From NCBI GenBank assembly GCA_951799445.1, contig OX637289.1, positions 48,646,264 to 48,710,263 of the forward strand: a stretch of DNA of 64,000 nt. Direction: 5' to 3'. Both the position numbers and the translations under genes were made by a program. Numbering within the stretch: position 1 is the stretch's first letter; every line of letters begins with the position of its first letter. The stretch comes from Pseudisothecium myosuroides (Eukaryota > Streptophyta > Bryopsida > Hypnales > Lembophyllaceae). Positions 53,527 through 64,000 of the stretch are shown piece by piece. Under the pieces are notes generated by a model that was not told where the DNA came from, did not search any database, and was given only the letters and a program-made list of their open reading frames with translations.

Positions 53527-56500
53527 ATGACAAGTGCAAGAGATTTGGCAAGGCGGACTGGGGTAAAGCGTCCAGGTCCGGCTGAAAGAGAAAGAGTGTC
53601 CTTACAGAGAGAAAGAGATAGAGAGCGGCAACAAAGGAGTAGGCTTCTCAGGAGAGAGGAGCTTTGTCGGATGCAAGAAGAAGAGCGACTGTATGCTGGG
53701 GAAGAGCGCGGAGGAACAGGCGAGAGTTCTCGAGATCATGACAGGGTTATTTGGCGGGAGGTGTCGCGTGATGTTACAACCATACTAGAGTGTGTGAAGT
53801 CGACGTTGGGTGAGCACAGAGATGGACGCCACAGAGAAGCGGTTTTGCAGGCGTTGTGGTCAAACCTGTTTACCACCTCACAATTGTCGCTCTCAAAAAG
53901 GGTTTCAAATGAGGCCAAAACGCAAGCTTCCATCGTCTCTGGGTTGGTTCAGTCGTTGTCCGAAGTGAAAAATGCCAAAACCAGGGCACAGCTAGTAGCG
54001 AAGCATGCAATTCTTACAGCAGTTGTGAGTTCTAGGTCTTCGGGATCGGGATCCGCAAGACAAACAGCCCGTTTGCTGAATGTCCATCATCGTAATGTGA
54101 CTATGGCTGTGCAAAGGCGGGCTTCTATGGGGAGTAGTGATCATATAATTTGGACTCTTTCTGTGAGAAAACAAAGAAGTGACCGAACGTCTGATTTTGT
54201 GAAGACGGAAGTTATTGCTTGGTGGATTGCTAAAACCAGGGCTAGTCCAAATTGCAAGGAGGTGGTGAAGAACTGGATTGCAGCTGGTATCTATGAAAAA
54301 CACCATACACAATATCTATTGGAATCACAGGTATGAAATCTGTGTTTATTGTTCAATCTGTGCAATTTTGGGTTGATTGATTGTCTTTGTGATTAGGATT
54401 TAGGGTATTCCAGAATGGAGGGCAAGAGTAGATTGCCTGAATGTATCGGGTGTGGTTTAGGGTACAGCAGAAAGTATGTGAAGGTTTAGGGTTTAGGGTT
54501 TTAGTTGTGGAACTGTTGGGTGCATTCTATAGGTTCTATGGATAGGATAGGGAAATAGTGACCTCTTCTATTATACCATTCATCTTCACACATGGAATTG
54601 TGCTTTGAGTGAGGCGAACTTTGGGATCCAGTCAGTTTGGTGTACTTGTGTGAACTGCAATAGGGTAGAAATGCATTCCAAGTGAGTCGCATGGGACCTG
54701 TGAAGACTGATGTTGTAAAAGAGGAGTAATGAAATGGTGTCCAATGAAGTGCATTTGGACTTCTATGGCTTCCTGAAGTCTTACGCAAGTTGTATGCAAT
54801 GTTGCAATCTCGATGGGAATTGAATTACTGTTCTATTGAGTTTGATTAGTGTCCAATGAAGTACAGTTACAATTGTATGGCTTCCTAGAATCTCTTGCAA
54901 CTTGTATGACGAATTGCATTGTTGCAAGGAATTGAGTTAGTTTTCTATTGAGTCTTCCTCATCATGTATGGTTGATAATGGAGTAGGCCAAAGGTCCATG
55001 TCAATTTGTTGCAAGTTTTATGAACTTCTAGGGGAAGCTGGAGCACTTCACAGGCAGAGAGTATAAGCACTGTACCCAAATTTTCTATATTCAAGTATGT
55101 TTACAATTGTTGATGACTGAGCTTGATGATAGACAATACTCGTATGGCACCTCCAGAGTTCTCGGCTGGACTTTAATGCAGTGATGTTGTGGCTGCAGAT
55201 GGAATTCTATTTGCAATTTCAAGCTGCAAACCCCCAGGTAGTTGTTGGTAAGAGGGTCTTTGACTCATTCCAACCATACTTTGTCAAAAGACTGAAGGAA
55301 CGAAATGTTTGTTGCTGTATTTATCATGTTGAAATGGAGGAGCTTAGGGTAGGATTCAATTACATGCGGGTTCTGTCTGCACTGCACTTTAAAAGTGCTT
55401 GCCAATGTCAGTGTGAGGTGTGTGAAGCTATGAATGGGGAGGGCCGATGTTGTGCCGAACAGTCCACCTTTCCTGGGGTCACGGCTATGGTGGAATCTAT
55501 TTTGTGTCCTCGGGTTGATGAATGCCAATGGCATAAAAGGGAGTGCATTTTTGGTGACTGTGAAAATTGTAGAGTAGACTTCCTTCCTCTCTGCCCCATT
55601 GAGGAAGATGGGAGTTCCAACAGTAAAGTGAAATGGAAGCGATTTGCAATGGAAGCAATCACAACCAGAAAAGGCGAGGAAAAAAAAATTAACGTTGGTT
55701 TACAAAAAAACCTCTTCTGCCGAGTTTGTGAGTTATCTGAAACCTAAACTCCAAGAGTTTGTGCGTCATTCTTTTGTTGCAAAGTGGGAGGATGAGCAGT
55801 TCAAAAATTGTCTTGCAAGCTTTCCTGCTGATTCTATAGTATCCGTGATTGATTTTGCTGAAAACTACTCGTTTGAGGTCCAAAACGAGGTGCAGTCTAT
55901 GCATTGGCATAGCTATCAGATCACCATCTTGGTGCACATTACGTGGGTGAGAAATCCAACCCCTGACCCTACTGATGAAAGTACTAGGAATATAATGGAG
56001 TACCATTTTTATATCAGTGACGACAAAAAGCATGATAGCTACTTCGTCCAACATTGTCTGATGCTTCACTGGGACAGTCTCACCGAAGGAGGCTTCAGGC
56101 CTACAAATCATTGGATTTGGAGTGATGGTTGTGCTGGCCAATTTAAGAGTCGAATTCCATGGTACTTTGTAAGTCGGTATCCAGAAATTACTAATGGGTG
56201 TGCATGTATGTGGAGCTTTTTCGGATCTGGACATGGTAAGGGCCCCCATGACGGGGCAGGTGCTGTGCTTAAACGTTACATACGGACTGCCCAACTTGAT
56301 GTGCATGGCCCATGCCTTGAGGATGCTGAAACAGTTGTCGAATTCTTGAGAGCCAAATTGAGCGAAAGGCCAAGAACTGCGTATGGTGATCGAAGACCAG
56401 TGCAGAGAACCTTCTGGCACGTTCTAGAAGACGACATTGACAGGGAGAGTAACTTCGACTGTGATCCCATCAAAGGATGTAGAGAGGTGCATTCTGTCCA

Positions 56501-57092
56501 GTCAGTAGGGTCAATGGATGTTAATAAGTTGTTGAAGCGAAATTTGGCTTGCTTCTGTACTGCTTGCATTGAACGTAACTGGAGGGCATGTGAGAATTTG
56601 GCTTGGGCTCAAACTTGGGAGGTTGAGCTTCTTGTTGTTCATAAGCCAAGTTATGTCCAATCTGTAGTCATGGCTGAGTTCAAGGAAGATGACTGGGATG
56701 AGTTTGGAACGAATGGTGAATACTTTGCTTCGATAACGGAGCTTGGTGATAATTTTGCTATCAATGCTGCTCCTAACAATGAAGAGAATGTTGACTTCTA
56801 TGTCCTTGTTTGTACTAAGGAAGTGTATACATGTAGGAAGGCATTTGAGTGCCCGTGGGGTGAGTCTTTTGAGCCGGGAGATTTGGTGATTCAGGGACGT
56901 TACTATCAAAAATATGGAATTGCGGCTGACACTTATGTTTTTTTGAAGACATCTCAGAAGGCTCACGTTCTGGTGGCTAACATTAGAGCCACGAAATTCC
57001 CAATGCACATTGCTGACCATCGTGTTGCAGGTAATGATTTAGTGTACAGGTTACCTGAAACTGTGGAGGAGGCAATCCTGGAGTATGTATGA
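53527..57092 (+). CDS. 898-aa transposase-like protein with SDGCAGQFKS / GHGKGPHDG core, two exons, one frameshift
   Basis: Exon 1, 53,527-54,330, ends GAATCACAG/GTATGA. Exon 2, 55,199-57,092, follows 'gtggctgcag' and joins in phase 0. Exon 1 is very basic (RERVSLQRERDRERQQRSRL) and has a helix-turn-helix-like LLNVHHRNVTMAVQRR. Exon 2 begins with an RNA/DNA-contact-like segment ending CCCIYHVEMEEL, then a cysteine-rich module (CQCQCEVCEAMNGEGRCC...CPRVDECQWHKREC..GDCENC), then VIDFAENYSF, HWIWSDGCAGQFKS and FGSGHGKGPHDGAGAVLKR. Those three blocks recur in a transposase-like group of animal and plant repeats. D, D and the HGKG...DG block are probably the catalytic site (inference). The frame shifts by one base at the A9 run 55,680-55,688. 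Removing one A restores 631 codons in exon 2. The C-terminal 200 residues have no known motif. No terminal repeats found. Confidence 0.75.
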
Positions 57093-58375
57093 TGCGTTAC
57101 TTGCATTCCGCATTTTGGGCAGCCTACCTCGCTTGGATGTGCGTGGCCATCACCCACAGCCTGCCATGCTTGGCGGGGCATTTTTTCTTTGGGACGTGCC
57201 TTCGGGCATGTCCCTCCAATGAAACACCAAATTGGAATGATACTGTATTGCTGAAGGGGGTGATTTGAATGAGGTTTTACGGACTTTGCACTTGCAGGTT
57301 TTAGGAACGTGGCAGGGGATAAATGAAGTTTCAAAATGTAACTTAGAATGGTGTCAAACGAAAGCCTTGGTGGTTTGTATGAGTTCCAGGGACTCTCTAT
57401 AGAGCTGCATGGGTGTGGTCCTCAACATGAGTGAATTGTTGGTGACTCAATGTCATAGAAATGCGCAGTGCTGCTCATAGTGCAGGAAGTTAGATCTTTT
57501 GGATATTACTGAACGTCAAAGAAATGGAGATCAGTGCAATTATGGTTCACAAATACAACTAAGCAATTGGGTCGTAGTTAGTTGTACTGTAACTGCCTCG
57601 TGGATATGAAGATCTGCATCCTGCAGGCTCTAGGAACAATGCAGTTACTCTTTCTGCTCACCAACTTCTGAAATAACATTCTTCCCACCGAATTTTGAAA
57701 TTGTCTACCTTTGATTGACATCTGAGATCCTACCTGAAATCAAAATTACCAATATAGGGTACAATCAGTTTTCTTAAATTTGTTGGAATGAACTCATGTA
57801 CAAAATGGTAATGAAATGACCCTTGTCTGAATGTTAAAATTTAGGGTAGTCAGTTAATTAAACTAGGTGTTTGTCCAATCAAAAGATTTATGTTCTAAAT
57901 CCATTATCAATTTCTTGGAAGAAGTCCCATCTGGCCATCTGGGTGATCTAAAATGTGAATTGATTCCAAGCTCTTCCATGTAGAACATGTATATGGTCCA
58001 TTTCTTAAAAAGATTAGTGAGACTGGTAATTCTATGAATTCAAGTTTAATGAGGAGTAAGGGCACAAGGGCGTCCTTTTAAATTCTCCATGACTGTTGGC
58101 CTCCACCCTTGTATGAATTAATGAATTAATAAAATAAGAAGCGTCACTTGAATACAGAAAACTACATTGCAACTCCAACATTAGGCCATATTGTTTGCAT
58201 TCAATTGTACTATTTTTTGACCACTTTCAATTGTGGCCACATGTGATAAATTTAGGATTTAAATCAAAACATCATGTATTAGTTTCAAAAGAATTTGAAT
58301 TGGAGGCCTAAACTATATAGTTTGACATGTGACATTTACCTACTCTAATTAACATGTGTCCATTTTAGAAAGAAC
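57093..58375. other. Gene-free spacer
   Basis: 3' region of the preceding gene, then AT-rich sequence. No ORF or RNA signal seen. Confidence 0.4.
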
Positions 58376-58462
58376 AAAAAGGGGGGGGGGTCCGGAGGCC
58401 CAATGGAGATTCCCCCTGTCTCAATGAGACTGAGGCATGGTCCGCCCTTAGGCCCCCGGGTT
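58376..58462 (-). ncRNA. Candidate Pol III small RNA (about 85 nt)
   Basis: A GC-rich island in AT-rich DNA. Read on the minus strand it starts near 58,462 (AACCCGGGGGCCTAAGGGCG), contains the hairpin GTCTC-ATT-GAGAC, ends GGCCTCCGGACCCCC... and runs into TTTTT at 58,380-58,376, a Pol III terminator. 5' GGGGG and 3' CCCCC could close an outer stem. The promoter upstream is of the plant U6 type (separate entry). I do not recognise the RNA; it is not U6, U3, 7SL or a tRNA. The exact start is inferred from the TATA distance only. Confidence 0.4.
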
Positions 58463-58484
58463 GAGTGACTAACACATACGAGCC

Positions 58485-58527
58485 TTTATATAGGAGCCCA
58501 CTCAATTAGCGCCAAACGATATGGGAT
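58485..58527 (-). promoter_or_regulatory. USE plus TATA box, Pol III spacing
   Basis: On the minus strand ATCCCATATCG (58,527-58,517) matches the plant snRNA upstream sequence element RTCCCACATCG at 10 of 11 positions. TATATAAA follows at 58,492-58,485. The gap is 24 nt; in plants about 24 nt marks Pol III genes (U6, U3, 7SL type) and about 34 nt marks Pol II snRNA genes. Confidence 0.45.
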
Positions 58528-58849
58528 AATCAAGGCCTGTCGCGTTCTTGTAACCTAGGCATCCACATTGAACATAGTGGCTTCTCCAAAAACTTATGAA
58601 GGGATGTATTTGTGAATTGATTGTGCCTTAGTCATTTAATTTAATGGCCATATGCTCAAGGGTCAACATGCAGGCATCTAAATTAAGTTGCCAAGGCTTC
58701 TATGTGCAAGTTGATTATGCACTAATTTAATTTAGTAAACATATATATGGTAAATTAAACATAGAGGCTTCTATGTGTTTTCAATTATTATGACCAAAAC
58801 GTTTGGATACATCATCTAATATTATCTGAGACAAAACTTTGGGGCAAGC

Positions 58850-59740
58850 CAAGACTTTTGGAATAATAATATATTCATTTTGGATTTCCATTTAAAAAGT
58901 TTGGTGCAAGTCCAAACTTGTGAATAATTCATTTAATTTTTTTTGAGACAAAGTTTGGTGCTTGCAAGTCCAAACCTTTGGATAATTCATTTCATATTTT
59001 TTGTTCCAAAGTTTGATGAAATCCAAACTTGTGGACAATTCATTTCCTGTTTTTTTTGACAAAGTTTGGGAAAATCCAAACTTGTGGACAATTCATTTCC
59101 TATTTTTTTTGGACAAAGTTTGGGGAAATCCAAACTTCTGAATAATTCATTTCCTATTTTTTTGGACAAAGTTTGGGGAAATCCAAACAAGTGGACAATT
59201 CATTTCCTATTTTTTTTTCCAAAGTTTGGGGAAATTCAAACTTGTGGATAATTCATTTCCTACTTTTTTTTTAAAGTTTGGTGCAAGCCCAAACTTTAGG
59301 ATATTAAATCATTTCCTATTTTTTTTTTAAAGTTTGGTGCAAGCCCAAACTTTAGGATATTAAATCATTTCCTATTTTTACAAAAGTTTGGTGCAAGCCC
59401 AAACTTTAGGATATTAAATCATTTCCTATTTTTTTTACAAAAGTTTGGTGCAAGCCCAAACTTTAGGATATTAAATCATTTCCTATTTTTTTTACAAAAG
59501 TTTGGTGCAAGCCCAAACTTTAGGATATTAAATCATTTCCTATTTTTTTTACAAAAGTTTGGTGCAAGCCCAAACTTTAGGATATTAAATCATTTCCTAT
59601 TTTTTTTACAAAAGTTTGGTGCAAGCCCAAACTTTAGGATATTAAATCATTTCCTATTTTTTTTACAAAAGTTTGGTGCAAGCCCAAACTTTAGGATATT
59701 AAATCATTTCCAATTTTTTTTTACAAAAGTTTGGTGCAAG
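58850..59740. repeat. Hairpin minisatellite, 52-58-bp units
   Basis: About eight near-identical 57-58-bp units (about 59,270-59,740): 'aaagtttggtgcaagcccaa' 'actttaggatattaaatcat' 'ttcctatttttttt'. About seven older units with 'aaagtttggggaaatccaaac' precede them. Each unit contains an inverted pair AAAGTTTGG...CCAAACTTT, so each can form a hairpin. Poly-T length varies between units. Confidence 0.9.
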
Positions 59741-61166
59741 CCCAAGCTTCTGGAATAATGGTATATTAATTTCATGTCGCTAATGAGCACTAATTAATCC
59801 CATAAAATAAGAAGTGGGCGTTATATGCACTCTTTCATTACTTCATGAATCTATTTCTTTTCTTTAGATGAATGTATAACTCTAAAAGTATTTGAGTAAT
59901 AACAGTCTTTTGGCCAAAAATAGGGATTTCACTACTAGTCAATTTGCTTTGCTTTTGTCAACCTTAAAGGTAGAACTGAGCCATACGACATGTAGATTTA
60001 GTAGGTGCTAAATTTAATTCCATGAAGTAGGATGTGGCCTATACCTCGCAGCCACAAGAATACAGTGCATTTGGGGGTACACGGTTACATCTTTCTCAAA
60101 GGGGTTACATTGGTGTAACTTCTCCCGTGTAAATGCATGGAGTCCTTTGTAAATGCGTGTTCCGGGTTACAAGGGTGCGGCCGTCTACCTACCACTACAT
60201 CTTGGCAGGACTAAAACAAATGATTTATGACTACAATTAAGAAAGTTGCAACGGCACAATTAGAATGTATTGATTTGTGCGCACGGAGCCAATTAGGCTC
60301 TATGTTGTTGATTCAATTTCATTCTATTTAAAGAATAAAAATATTAAAAAGTATTCGGATTTGAAGGATTGAAATTTAATAGAATCAAAAGTTTTATTTA
60401 TTCAAGATTCAAGATTTAGGGATTTAGGGGTTTTAGAAACATATCAAGATGTTGTAGCCATAGAATTAGGGGATTAGGGTGTGCTAAAAGGGTCCCTAGT
60501 CACTGATATAAAGCCTCCATGTCCATTTTGTTCTTTGCTATTTTGTTGCAATTAGATATGAATGAAAAAATTTCATTTTTATGGGTCAAAAAAAAGAGTT
60601 ACACATTTACTTCAAGTCAGAAATTTCAACTTTTTTGAGAAGAATTGAAGTTGGTGTTAATGTTTAAAAAAAATGAAGAAAATTCATATTATATAAAAAT
60701 GATGATAAAAAAACCAAAATCTTACCATAGATGTATATTATAGTGCACAACATCATTGTCAAAACCAAAGTTTTCGGGTCACTCTAAAATTAGAAAATCA
60801 AAAAATCTGGGTTAAAGCCCTAGAGTTCATATTGCTTTCAAATATCCAAATTCACAATTTTTTTCTAAATTTCTAGTTAGAATTTAAATCATCCTTACTG
60901 AACCTCTTTTCATTAGTTTAAGGTGGAAATAATTCAAGAAACATTTTTATGGATGAAATTTACATCAACAACAAATAATAAGAAATAGACAAAATATAGT
61001 ATAACAGGGAGCTATGAACTAAGAGTTTTTTTTATAGGAAAGTCAATACTACCATAAAGAGATTTGCAAGAATATTCACTAAAACTATACTTAGGTACCC
61101 TAACAAGACGTGTAGGCCCCAGAAAGTCATCTACAAAATTCAATATGTTTTGTGCCACTGTCTTTG
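59741..61166. other. Gene-free AT-rich sequence
   Basis: Apart from the dispersed repeat at about 60,050-60,215, nothing supportable. Two short stretches of 'agggatttaggggtttta' type occur near 60,415-60,480. Confidence 0.4.
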
Positions 61167-61186
61167 TTAACCCCTAAAGGACCCGG
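61167..61186 (+). mobile_element. Left end of a TTAA-type element
   Basis: TTAA (61,167-61,170) then CCCCTAAAGGACCCGG, the same terminus as at 15,708. No clear right end in the window. The 62,335-63,065 sequence contains interior pieces of the same family, so the element may have been broken up by later insertion. Confidence 0.5.
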
Positions 61187-62039
61187 GGTGTTTTAGGGTA
61201 GTCCTTGTTTTCTTGACTAGCTCTCGTGACAAGCATAATTCCTCATTTGTGTGGAATAATTTTCATGATCCCCACCATTAATATGAAACAAGACTTATTT
61301 AGCTTTCATATAAAAAAAGATCAACAAAATTGCATACTTTTGGTAAAAATGCCACCGTTGACAAGAGCGATGAAAGATGTTTACTTAGGGAGTACTTTGT
61401 ATGTATATTTGGGTCAGGCCATGGCATATGGCTATTTTTAGGCCACAGTTTTCCACGTTGGGAGCAGGTTCTGCCGTTTTTTTTTATTTTTTATTTTTTG
61501 GGGGTGTGGCCCTACCTTTTGCAATATTAGTCCAAATGGGGAATTTTTTTCCCCATCCAGACTGATTTTTCCCCCTCTTTCCAATGGGAGAAGTTTTGCC
61601 TTTGAATTCATCCCTAGGAAAAAGTTAGATTTGGGGAGCACTTCTTCTTCTTTGAATTCAATGCTTTCATTTGGGTTTAGGGCCTTCCGTTGTTTGGGGT
61701 TTAGGATGTTCTTGTGGCCTTCTTTTCTTAATTCTACCTCACTCATGAATTCATTTTGAATTTCTTTTCCCTCCTCTTTTGTGGAAGAAATGGAAGGGGG
61801 TTATGTTCAAAGGATTTTGGCCTCATTCTTAGAGATGGTTTTTTATGATGAGAATTCATGCCTTCTTTCAAGATTTTGTTGGTCCTTTTTCCGAAAGATA
61901 TTTTGAGGGTTTAGGGTAGCAATAGACTTCAGTTGGGATTTTATTTGCATGCCATCCACGGTCAACGTGTCCAGTGATCCCCCTACCATAGCAATCATCT
62001 TAGACAAAAATGAAGAGCCATCCGGAGAGTTGAAAGGGT

Positions 62040-62296
62040 TTAGGGCTTATGGCCCTAAACTGCTTCTACATAGGATTTAGGGTTTAGGATTCACTAAAAA
62101 CAACAATAGTAGGAGAAATGAGGGTTGATTTCATTGACCTTTGGGTAGTATAGCCATAATCAAATCTAATTTTCAGAAGGGAAAAGGGTTTAGGGTTTTA
62201 GGGTTTAGGGTTCACTAGAAACAACAATAGTGGGGGGAATGAGGGTTGATTTCATTGACCTTTTGGTAGTAGGGTCATAATCAAATCTAATTTAGA
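62040..62296 (+). repeat. Telomere-like repeats and a 121-bp tandem duplication
   Basis: 'ttagggtttaggRttcacta' and the next 80 bp occur at 62,077 and again at about 62,198, ending 'tcaaatctaattt' in both. The TTTAGGG stretches at both copies are short interstitial plant-telomere motifs. Confidence 0.75.
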
Positions 62297-62334
62297 TTTA
62301 TATATATGGCTTTATATATATGTGGAAAGCTTTG

Positions 62335-63065
62335 AATTTATATTAGATTTATATATATGAGGAAAGCTTTGAATCATCTCATTTTGATTTATGAATCAAA
62401 CGTTATGAGGATTTTTAATTTGCAAACATTTATGGATTGTCTACTCTAAAATAAACTTTAAAGTTGTTTATTTCACTCTATTTTCAATATTTTTCAAAAA
62501 AAATAAAATTCTAGGATGTAGATTGTTTATTACAACATTGCAACCATTGGGATTGGCATTTTCCAATTCCATAACTAAACTCTTAACAATTTACTGTTTT
62601 GAACCATTCTCTATTTCTTTCTACATACTATTTTTTTCCTATATGTTGTACAATTCCAAATAATCTGAAAATTTTCAAGCATGTAGCCAACTTGCCCTGA
62701 AGAATGAATCCAAAGAAGCACATCCATTTTGGAAATTTTTTCATAATAATCTAACCTTGTAAAGTACAGTTGCCCCATTTTTCGTAGGGCCAAAAAAAAA
62801 GGAACTTTGCCACTTCAAATACTAATATCTCCCAATCTACACAATGGAAATTGGGTTGATTTTTTCCACACATTCTCAAACCAGAGTACTAGAAGATCCT
62901 ACAGTTACATGTGTCCAAAATTTTTTTTCAAAAAATATTGAAAATTGAGTGAAATAAATGACTTCAAAGTTTATTTTAGAACTATCTACAAACAAAAACT
63001 TCTCATAACTTTTTCTCATTGACCAAAATGGAATGATTCAAAGCTTTCCACACATATATAAATCA
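62335..63065. repeat. Large inverted repeat (about 150-bp arms)
   Basis: Left arm 62,335-62,500 ('ggaaagctttgaatcatctc', 'taaaataaacttt', 'tttcaatatttttcaaaaaa') recurs inverted at about 62,920-63,065 with scattered differences. The spacer carries 'aatatctcccaatctacaca' and 'agaagatcctacagttacat', which also occur in the TTAA-type element at 15.7-16.6 kb. Confidence 0.75.
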
Positions 63066-63875
63066 AGAGGGTGAATCCCTCTGTTTTTCGATAAAGTTTT
63101 GATTGCTTAGTTTATTAAGCCTCCAATAGAAGCCAATGCGTATATTTACATTTGAAGTATAGAAAATGGATTTGGAATACTGAAAAATGTCAATTCAATT
63201 GATTTTGGTACAATAATAAACCATCTAAATCCTAGCTTTAATTCTAGGATTTAGGGTTTATAGGTCTTTAGAAGGTAATTATTTTGGAGACTTGTACATA
63301 ACAATCTACTTCAAGGCTTTAGGGACATTAGAAATGGGTATAATTTCATCTAGAATATTTATTTTGGGAAATCAATATTCATAAGTGTGCTAAATCAAAA
63401 AGACCAAATAACAATATAAAACCATTTGGATTGAAAGAGTGACCTAATCTGACCTTTTTTTTTGGTACACCTAGTCTTAGATTATTTCATCTAGTAGTAT
63501 GGAAATGGATTTAGGGTATAAATTTCAAACACTTTGCCCACACAGATTGCAAATTATCTACAATTAAGGGTAGAAAATAAACTTCTTAAGATACATTGCA
63601 GGGCTTCATGAAACTTTGAACCTTTTTCACTAAAATTTTGGCACTACAAAGTTGGGAAGGTAAAAGGGGTTTTAGGGTGTAGGATTCAATTGAGGGTCTT
63701 GGGAAAGAAAAGTAGCAAACCAATCTAATTTGAATTCCTAAGAAATTGGGTTGGATTTAGGGTGTATAAGGTAGGAAGAAAATCTAAATTCTTTATATTT
63801 CTAAATTGAAAATAAAAGGCACTAATTCTAGTAGTAAGATGGACGCGCAAGAAAATATCCCATGGAGAGTTGCAG
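63066..63875. other. Gene-free AT-rich sequence
   Basis: No coding or RNA feature seen. Confidence 0.4.
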
Positions 63876-64000
63876 TTAACCCATAAAGGACAAAACACCG
63901 TGTGTAGGGCAATATAGCAATTTTGGGCAGCTCCCTACAAATGGAATTTTTCTTTTTTTCTTTTTTTTTTTAAATTTACACAATACATGCCCAAGGAGTA
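63876..64000 (+). mobile_element. Left end of a TTAA-type element running out of the window
   Basis: TTAA (63,876-63,879) then CCCATAAAGGACAAAAC. Downstream 'ttttgggcagctccctacaa' parallels 'ttttgggcaggtacctacgg' at 15,752. Same family as 15,708-16,648. Confidence 0.65.

Noticed and set aside
62040..62220. True telomere
   Set aside because: Only a few TTTAGGG units within AT-rich sequence, similar to short copies at 7.9, 53.5 and 54.5 kb. Interstitial motif, not a chromosome end.
1..64000. CRISPR array
   Set aside because: The tandem repeats present have no spacer pattern and the DNA is clearly plant nuclear.

Overview
This is a stretch of plant nuclear genome, AT-rich and dominated by transposable elements. 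Evidence for a land plant is a PPR protein with a complete DYW domain, an OSB-type organellar ssDNA-binding protein tail, scattered TTTAGGG repeats, GT-AG introns and CACTA-type transposons. The wording of the PPR repeats (HGCGHEA..., ALEWVKEVH..., SDVRVG.ALVHMYAKCGSIDDAR) is what I know from mosses, so an early-diverging land plant, perhaps a bryophyte, is the best guess. The species is not determined.

Layout. 1-1.3 kb: AT-rich repeat remnant. 1.3-6.5 kb: the only convincing host genes, both on the minus strand: a DYW PPR RNA-editing factor with six near-identical 303-bp units, then an OSB-like gene. 6.5-8.7 kb: no gene, one tRNA-like box B/box A pair. 8.7-13.9 kb: a decayed piggyBac element whose transposase frame carries five internal TAG codons and a 164-bp CACTA-type MITE. 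13.9-16.6 kb: two non-autonomous elements with TTAA-CCCC ends. 15.2 kb and 17.6-28.6 kb: LTR-like, non-coding repeat copies. The second holds an 8,105-bp CACTA element (18,216-26,320, AAA target duplication). 28.0 kb: a second palindromic CACTA MITE. 29.3-31.5 kb: 5' half of a transposase-like gene, cut off by the first of two direct copies of the LTR-like unit (31,496 and 34,807). The second copy is split by a 9,202-bp element with perfect 21-bp terminal inverted repeats (37,471-46,672), which carries four candidate coding regions in two opposed blocks. 46.7-50.6 kb: rest of the split unit, a pair of 290-bp direct repeats and a small SINE-like element. 51.1-52.6 kb: a DUF7869-like protein, 5'-truncated. 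53.5-57.1 kb: a two-exon transposase-like gene, intact except for one extra A in a run of nine. 58.4 kb: a candidate Pol III small RNA gene on the minus strand. 58.8-59.8 kb: hairpin minisatellite. 60-64 kb: AT-rich repeats, including further TTAA-CCCC ends and a large inverted repeat.

How it fits together. The two host genes probably both act on organellar nucleic acids. Nearly everything else is a record of nested insertions. At least four unrelated RNase-H-fold-like or transposase-like proteins occur: piggyBac, the 966-aa protein of the 9.2-kb element, the DUF7869-like protein, and the 'SDGCAGQFKS' protein. The 9.2-kb element is the best candidate for an undescribed system. No CRISPR array, rRNA gene or intact gag-pol was seen.
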